Shown here: piece by piece, positions 6,209 through 8,471 of the stretch
Numbering within the stretch: the stretch's first letter is position 1
How the letters are laid out: each line of letters opens with the position of its first letter
NCBI GenBank assembly: GCA_958407555.1
Contig: CATYJC010000074.1
Coordinates: 1-8,471, forward strand
Direction of reading: 5' to 3'
DNA from: an uncultured Collinsella sp.
Lineage (GTDB): Bacteria; Actinomycetota; Coriobacteriia; Coriobacteriales; Coriobacteriaceae
Length of the DNA stretch: 8,471 bases
The notes under the pieces: generated by a model
Told to the model about the DNA's origin: nothing
The model's input: only the letters and a program-made list of their open reading frames with translations
Database searches by the model: none
Position numbers and translations under genes: made by a program

Positions 6209-7129
6209 GTGGCAACTCAGAAATTCACCGGCGTTATCCCTCCCGTCGTTGTTCCCGATACCGAAGACCACCAGCTTGATGTTGCCTCCTTTGAGCGCAG
6301 CATCAACCGCATGATCGATGCCGGCGTCGATGGCCTGTTCTTCCTGGGCTCCTCGGGCGAGGTCGTCTTCTCCACCGACGAGCGCCGTCGCCAGATTGTC
6401 GCCGAGGCCGTGCGCATCGTCGACCACCGCGTTCCCGTTCTGGTCGGCATCATCGATACCGAGACCGAGCGCATGATCGAGCATGGTAAGGTCGCTCAGG
6501 AGCTGGGCGCCGATGCGCTTGTCGCCACCTGCCCGTTCTATGCCCTGCAGGGCATGACCGAGGTCGAGGAGCACTTCCGCATCCTGCACGAGGAGCTCGA
6601 CCTGCCCATCTTCGCCTACGACATCCCCGTGTGCGTCCACACCAAGCTCCCCTGGAAGCTCCTTGCCAAGCTCGGCGCCGAGGGCGTCCTGGCCGGCGTC
6701 AAGGATTCCTCGGGTGATGACATCTCGTTCCGCTACCTCGTTCAGGAGAACGAGAAGAACGGCCATCCGATGAGCATCCTCACCGGTCACGAGGTCGTTG
6801 TCGATGGCGCCTACCTCGGTGGCGCCGACGGTTCCGTCCCGGGTCTCGCCAACGTTGAGCCCGAGGGCTACGTGCGTCAGTGGAAGGCCGCTCAGGCCGG
6901 CGACTGGGCTACCGTCAAGGCCGAGCAGGATCGCCTCAACGAGATTTCCCACATCTGGGATGTCACCTCGGGCGTTCAGGGCTATGCCGGTGGCGTCGGC
7001 GCCTTCAAGACCGCTATGAACCTCATGGGCATCTTCGACAGCCCGACCATGCCGCGCCCGGTGAAGGCCATGACCGGTGAAAACGTCGAGGCGATTCGGA
7101 AGGTCCTCCAGGACAACGGTCTCCTTTAA
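6209..7129 (+). CDS. nanA: N-acetylneuraminate lyase
   Basis: This 306-residue class I aldolase of the DapA/NanA superfamily cleaves N-acetylneuraminate to N-acetylmannosamine and pyruvate in the cytoplasm. The GTG at 6209 is chosen because AAGGAG (6197-6202) lies 6 nt upstream. An upstream in-frame GTG at 6125 overlaps the previous gene, lacks a ribosome site and adds residues that do not look like the family. With this start the Schiff-base lysine is Lys165 (GVKDSSGD) and the catalytic tyrosine is Tyr137 (YDIP), the same numbers as in E. coli NanA. The carboxylate-binding loop GSSGE is at 47-51. After YDIP the sequence runs VCVHTKL, like the lyase pattern and unlike the GRT with a key arginine found in dihydrodipicolinate synthase, so a DapA role is unlikely. 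Neighbouring nanK and nanE support the lyase call. Codon bias is strong, suggesting high expression. Confidence 0.9.
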   Translation: MATQKFTGVIPPVVVPDTEDHQLDVASFERSINRMIDAGVDGLFFLGSSGEVVFSTDERRRQIVAEAVRIVDHRVPVLVGIIDTETERMIEHGKVAQELGADALVATCPFYALQGMTEVEEHFRILHEELDLPIFAYDIPVCVHTKLPWKLLAKLGAEGVLAGVKDSSGDDISFRYLVQENEKNGHPMSILTGHEVVVDGAYLGGADGSVPGLANVEPEGYVRQWKAAQAGDWATVKAEQDRLNEISHIWDVTSGVQGYAGGVGAFKTAMNLMGIFDSPTMPRPVKAMTGENVEAIRKVLQDNGLL

Positions 7130-7136
7130 AGCTTTC

Positions 7137-7224
7137 CCAGGCACCCGACCTCGCCGTTCAACCGTGCGGCCATGACCCATTAGGTCAATGGCCACACGGT
7201 TTCTCGGCGATCTCGGGCACCTGG
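7137..7224 (+). other. 88-nt imperfect long hairpin between nanA and nanK
   Basis: Starting 8 nt after the nanA stop, six paired blocks nest on one axis: CCAGG/CCTGG (7137-7141 with 7220-7224), CCCGA/TCGGG (7144-7148 with 7213-7217), TCGCCG/CGGCGA (7151-7156 with 7205-7210), AACCGTG/CACGGTT (7160-7166 with 7195-7201), GGCCAT/ATGGCC (7168-7173 with 7188-7193) and GACC/GGTC (7174-7177 with 7183-7186). The loop is CATTA. The blocks are separated by small symmetric internal loops and one bulged A, giving about 33 pairs in total. No T-tract follows. This may be a 3' mRNA stabiliser, a structured regulatory RNA or a dispersed repeat; I do not recognise the family. Confidence 0.6.
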
Positions 7225-7236
7225 AAAACCTTTACC

Positions 7237-7263
7237 GCGCTGTGACGGCTAGCCTGACGGCGC
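7237..7263 (+). promoter_or_regulatory. Possible operator or small structure upstream of nanK
   Basis: Within the 77 bases between the long hairpin and nanK, GCGCTG (7237-7242) can pair with CGGCGC (7258-7263) with one G-U. They enclose the palindrome GGCTAGCC (7247-7254) and two direct copies of TGACGG (7243-7248 and 7255-7260) 12 bp apart. I see no convincing -35/-10 pair here. It may be a protein site or chance; the repeats are short. Confidence 0.25.
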
Positions 7264-7301
7264 ATTTCCTGTAGTTGTTTTTATCTCCGAAGGAGAGCGA
7301 C

Positions 7302-8267
7302 ATGGAGAACAAGTACGTCTGCTCTGTCGATATCGGCGGAACTAAGATCGCGACCGCCATTATGGAGTACCCGGCTGACGGCAGCGTGCCCCATCCCGTT
7401 TTTGAGGCCGAGGTTCCTACCGAGGCCCAGGAGGGCGGCGAGGCCGTCTTCCAACGTATCGAGGCGTCCATCAAGGCTGCTCTTGAGGCGAATCCCGATG
7501 TCGAGGTCCTCGGTGTCGGTATCGGTGCCGCAGGCGTCGTCGATCCCAAGACGGGCGCCATCGCGTATGCCAACGAGATTATGCCCGGCTGGTCCGGCGT
7601 TCAGTTGGGGCCGCGTCTGCGTGAGGACCTTGGTCTTCCCGTTGCCGTTGTGGGCGACGTGCAGGCTCATGCTCTGGGCGAGGCCCACTGGGGCGTCGGC
7701 AAGGGCAAGTTCTCCGTCTTGTGCCTGGGCATCGGCACGGGCATCGGCGGCGCATATGTCGAGAACGGCCGCGTGATGCAGGGCTTCCATGGCGCTGCCG
7801 GTCATATGGGCCACATCGAGTGCTCGGCTGCCGCCGGCATTCCCTGCGCCTGTGGTCGTTCTGGCCATCTTGAGTCGGTAGCCTCGGGCACCTCGATTGG
7901 CCGTATGTACGACGAGCGCTTCGGTCGCGTCGACCCCAGCCGTCCTTCGGTCGGTCGCGACGTGAACGACCTGTGCCGTGCTGGCGACGCAAAGGCGACC
8001 GAGGTCATCCATGACGCCGGCTTTGCGCTGGGTGCCAGCTTGGGCTCGCTCGCTAACATCCTGGACCCTGAGGTCATCGTGCTTTCGGGCGGCGTGATTC
8101 ACCAAGGTCCCGATTGGCGTTCGCAGACGTGGAAGGATTCGGTGCACGAGGGCTATGCCAGCCAGGCGCTCGATCCGCTTCAGGACACGCCGATCCTCAT
8201 CGGTTCTCTGGAGGGCGATGCTCCGCTCATCGGTGCCGCCGAACACCTTCTTGCATCGTTGAAGTAA
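7302..8267 (+). CDS. nanK: N-acetylmannosamine kinase, ROK family
   Basis: This 321-residue cytoplasmic sugar kinase should phosphorylate ManNAc to ManNAc-6-P with ATP, the step after NanA. ROK features in order: phosphate loop DIGGTK from Asp10, 'GAAGVVDPKTG', catalytic base Asp119 in GDVQAHALGE, the glycine-rich 'LGIGTGIGG', and the ROK zinc region with His168 and His171 (GHMGH) and Cys182-x-Cys184. The usual third cysteine of CxCGxxGC is His189 (CACGRSGH), followed by the conserved Glu191. A late phosphate motif, 'VIVLSGGV', lies near the C-terminus. The ATG at 7302 has AAGGAG (7290-7295) 6 nt upstream; an in-frame upstream start at 7275 lacks one. No N-terminal DNA-binding domain is present, so it is a kinase and not a ROK repressor. 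Sequence alone would also allow glucokinase; placement between nanA and nanE decides for NanK. Confidence 0.87.
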   Translation: MENKYVCSVDIGGTKIATAIMEYPADGSVPHPVFEAEVPTEAQEGGEAVFQRIEASIKAALEANPDVEVLGVGIGAAGVVDPKTGAIAYANEIMPGWSGVQLGPRLREDLGLPVAVVGDVQAHALGEAHWGVGKGKFSVLCLGIGTGIGGAYVENGRVMQGFHGAAGHMGHIECSAAAGIPCACGRSGHLESVASGTSIGRMYDERFGRVDPSRPSVGRDVNDLCRAGDAKATEVIHDAGFALGASLGSLANILDPEVIVLSGGVIHQGPDWRSQTWKDSVHEGYASQALDPLQDTPILIGSLEGDAPLIGAAEHLLASLK

Positions 8268-8284
8268 ACATAACTACCAAGTGC

Positions 8285-8389
8285 GCCTTCTGAGGTGCCG
8301 CAGATTGACGTGAAAGAGGAGCGAAGCGTACTTCGGTACGTGAGCGACGGTTTGAACGTCAAGGTGCGGTGTCTCAGAAGGCTGTTTTT
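8285..8389 (+). terminator. Long UUCG-capped hairpin with U-tract between nanK and nanE
   Basis: GCCTTCTGAG (8285-8294) pairs perfectly with CTCAGAAGGC (8373-8382). The stem continues through three G-U pairs (8295-8297 with 8370-8372), CCGCA/TGCGG (8298-8302 with 8365-8369), a 2x2 mismatch, and TTGACGT/ACGTCAA (8305-8311 with 8356-8362). A large 14x14 purine-rich internal loop then leads to the apical stem GCGTAC/GTACGT (8326-8331 with 8336-8341), closed by a canonical cTTCGg tetraloop. Five T's follow at 8385-8389. The hairpin plus T-tract fits an intrinsic terminator or attenuator, yet it is far longer than needed for termination. Since nanE follows within 20 nt, read-through or control seems likely. 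It could also be a dispersed structured repeat. Confidence 0.5.
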
Positions 8390-8407
8390 AGAAAGGTTGA
8401 GTCGAAC

Positions 8408-8471
8408 ATGACCGTCGATCCTTTGATTCAATCCCTGAAGGGCAAGCTCGTCGTGAGCGTTCAGGCGTATA
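8408..8471 (+). CDS. nanE: N-acetylmannosamine-6-phosphate 2-epimerase, N-terminal fragment
   Basis: Only the first 21 codons are in the window. After the ATG at 8408 the protein reads toward 'LKGKLVVSVQAY', which matches the start of NanE TIM-barrel epimerases (typically ...GLIVSxQA..., the first beta strand). NanE converts ManNAc-6-P to GlcNAc-6-P, the last dedicated step of the pathway begun by NanA and NanK. A ribosome site, GAAAGG (8391-8396), lies 11 nt upstream, rather far from the ATG, and directly follows the T-tract of the preceding hairpin. The short fragment alone would be weak evidence; the order nanA-nanK-nanE makes the call likely. Confidence 0.78.
   Translation, partial: MTVDPLIQSLKGKLVVSVQAY

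Noticed and set aside
6209..7129. Dihydrodipicolinate synthase (DapA)
   Set aside because: The fold is shared, but the arginine-bearing GRT segment after the catalytic tyrosine is absent and the neighbours are nanK and nanE.
6137..7195. A 352-codon antisense open frame over nanA
   Set aside because: Same codon-register shadow effect; nanA has intact catalytic residues on the plus strand.
7281..8246. A 321-codon antisense open frame over nanK
   Set aside because: It shadows the ROK kinase frame and shows no family motif or ribosome site.
7302..8267. ROK-family transcriptional repressor
   Set aside because: No N-terminal helix-turn-helix: the phosphate loop begins at residue 10.
8285..8382. 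Miniature inverted-repeat transposon
   Set aside because: The terminal arms are long and nearly perfect, but I see no flanking target-site duplication. A genome-wide copy count is needed before making that call.

Overview
The window is one side of a sialic acid (N-acetylneuraminate, Neu5Ac) utilisation locus, with every gene on the + strand. The DNA is GC-rich, with strong C/G third-position preference, G-rich Shine-Dalgarno sites and GTG starts. Together with the gene content and the very tight packing, this suggests a gut actinobacterium of the Coriobacteriia, most likely Collinsella or a close relative. That assignment rests on style and gene content, not on a marker gene.

Layout: (1) 1-279 is the C-terminal end of a family 5 (DppA/OppA-like) substrate-binding protein. 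(2) 280-434 is an intergenic control region holding a terminator-like hairpin, followed by a putative promoter whose spacer is an 18-bp palindrome. (3) 435-4238 is a tightly coupled block encoding the rest of the ABC importer: a DppB-like permease, a DppC-DppD fusion (permease joined to ATPase) and a DppF-like ATPase. (4) 4319-6140 is an overlapping pair of carbohydrate esterase family 7 (AXE1) proteins. The first keeps the full catalytic set; the second is a shortened paralogue that has lost the nucleophilic serine and the oxyanion residues. (5) 6209-7129 is N-acetylneuraminate lyase (nanA), 7302-8267 is a ROK-family N-acetylmannosamine kinase (nanK), and 8408 to the window end is the start of N-acetylmannosamine-6-phosphate 2-epimerase (nanE).

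How the genes work together (inference from families and context): the importer brings sialic acid into the cytoplasm. The cytoplasmic CE7 esterase probably removes O-acetyl groups from acetylated sialic acids so that the lyase can use them. NanA cleaves Neu5Ac to ManNAc and pyruvate, NanK makes ManNAc-6-P, and NanE converts it to GlcNAc-6-P for amino-sugar catabolism. nagA, nagB, a sialidase and a regulator are not in the window.

The most notable items are the catalytically disabled CE7 paralogue translationally coupled to its intact partner, the palindrome lying inside a putative promoter after the binding-protein gene, and the long imperfect hairpins between nanA and nanK (about 88 nt) and nanK and nanE (about 98 nt, with a UUCG tetraloop and a U-tract). 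Every spacer between functional modules carries a hairpin, whereas genes within a module are nearly contiguous or overlap. No stretch longer than 300 bases lacks a gene.
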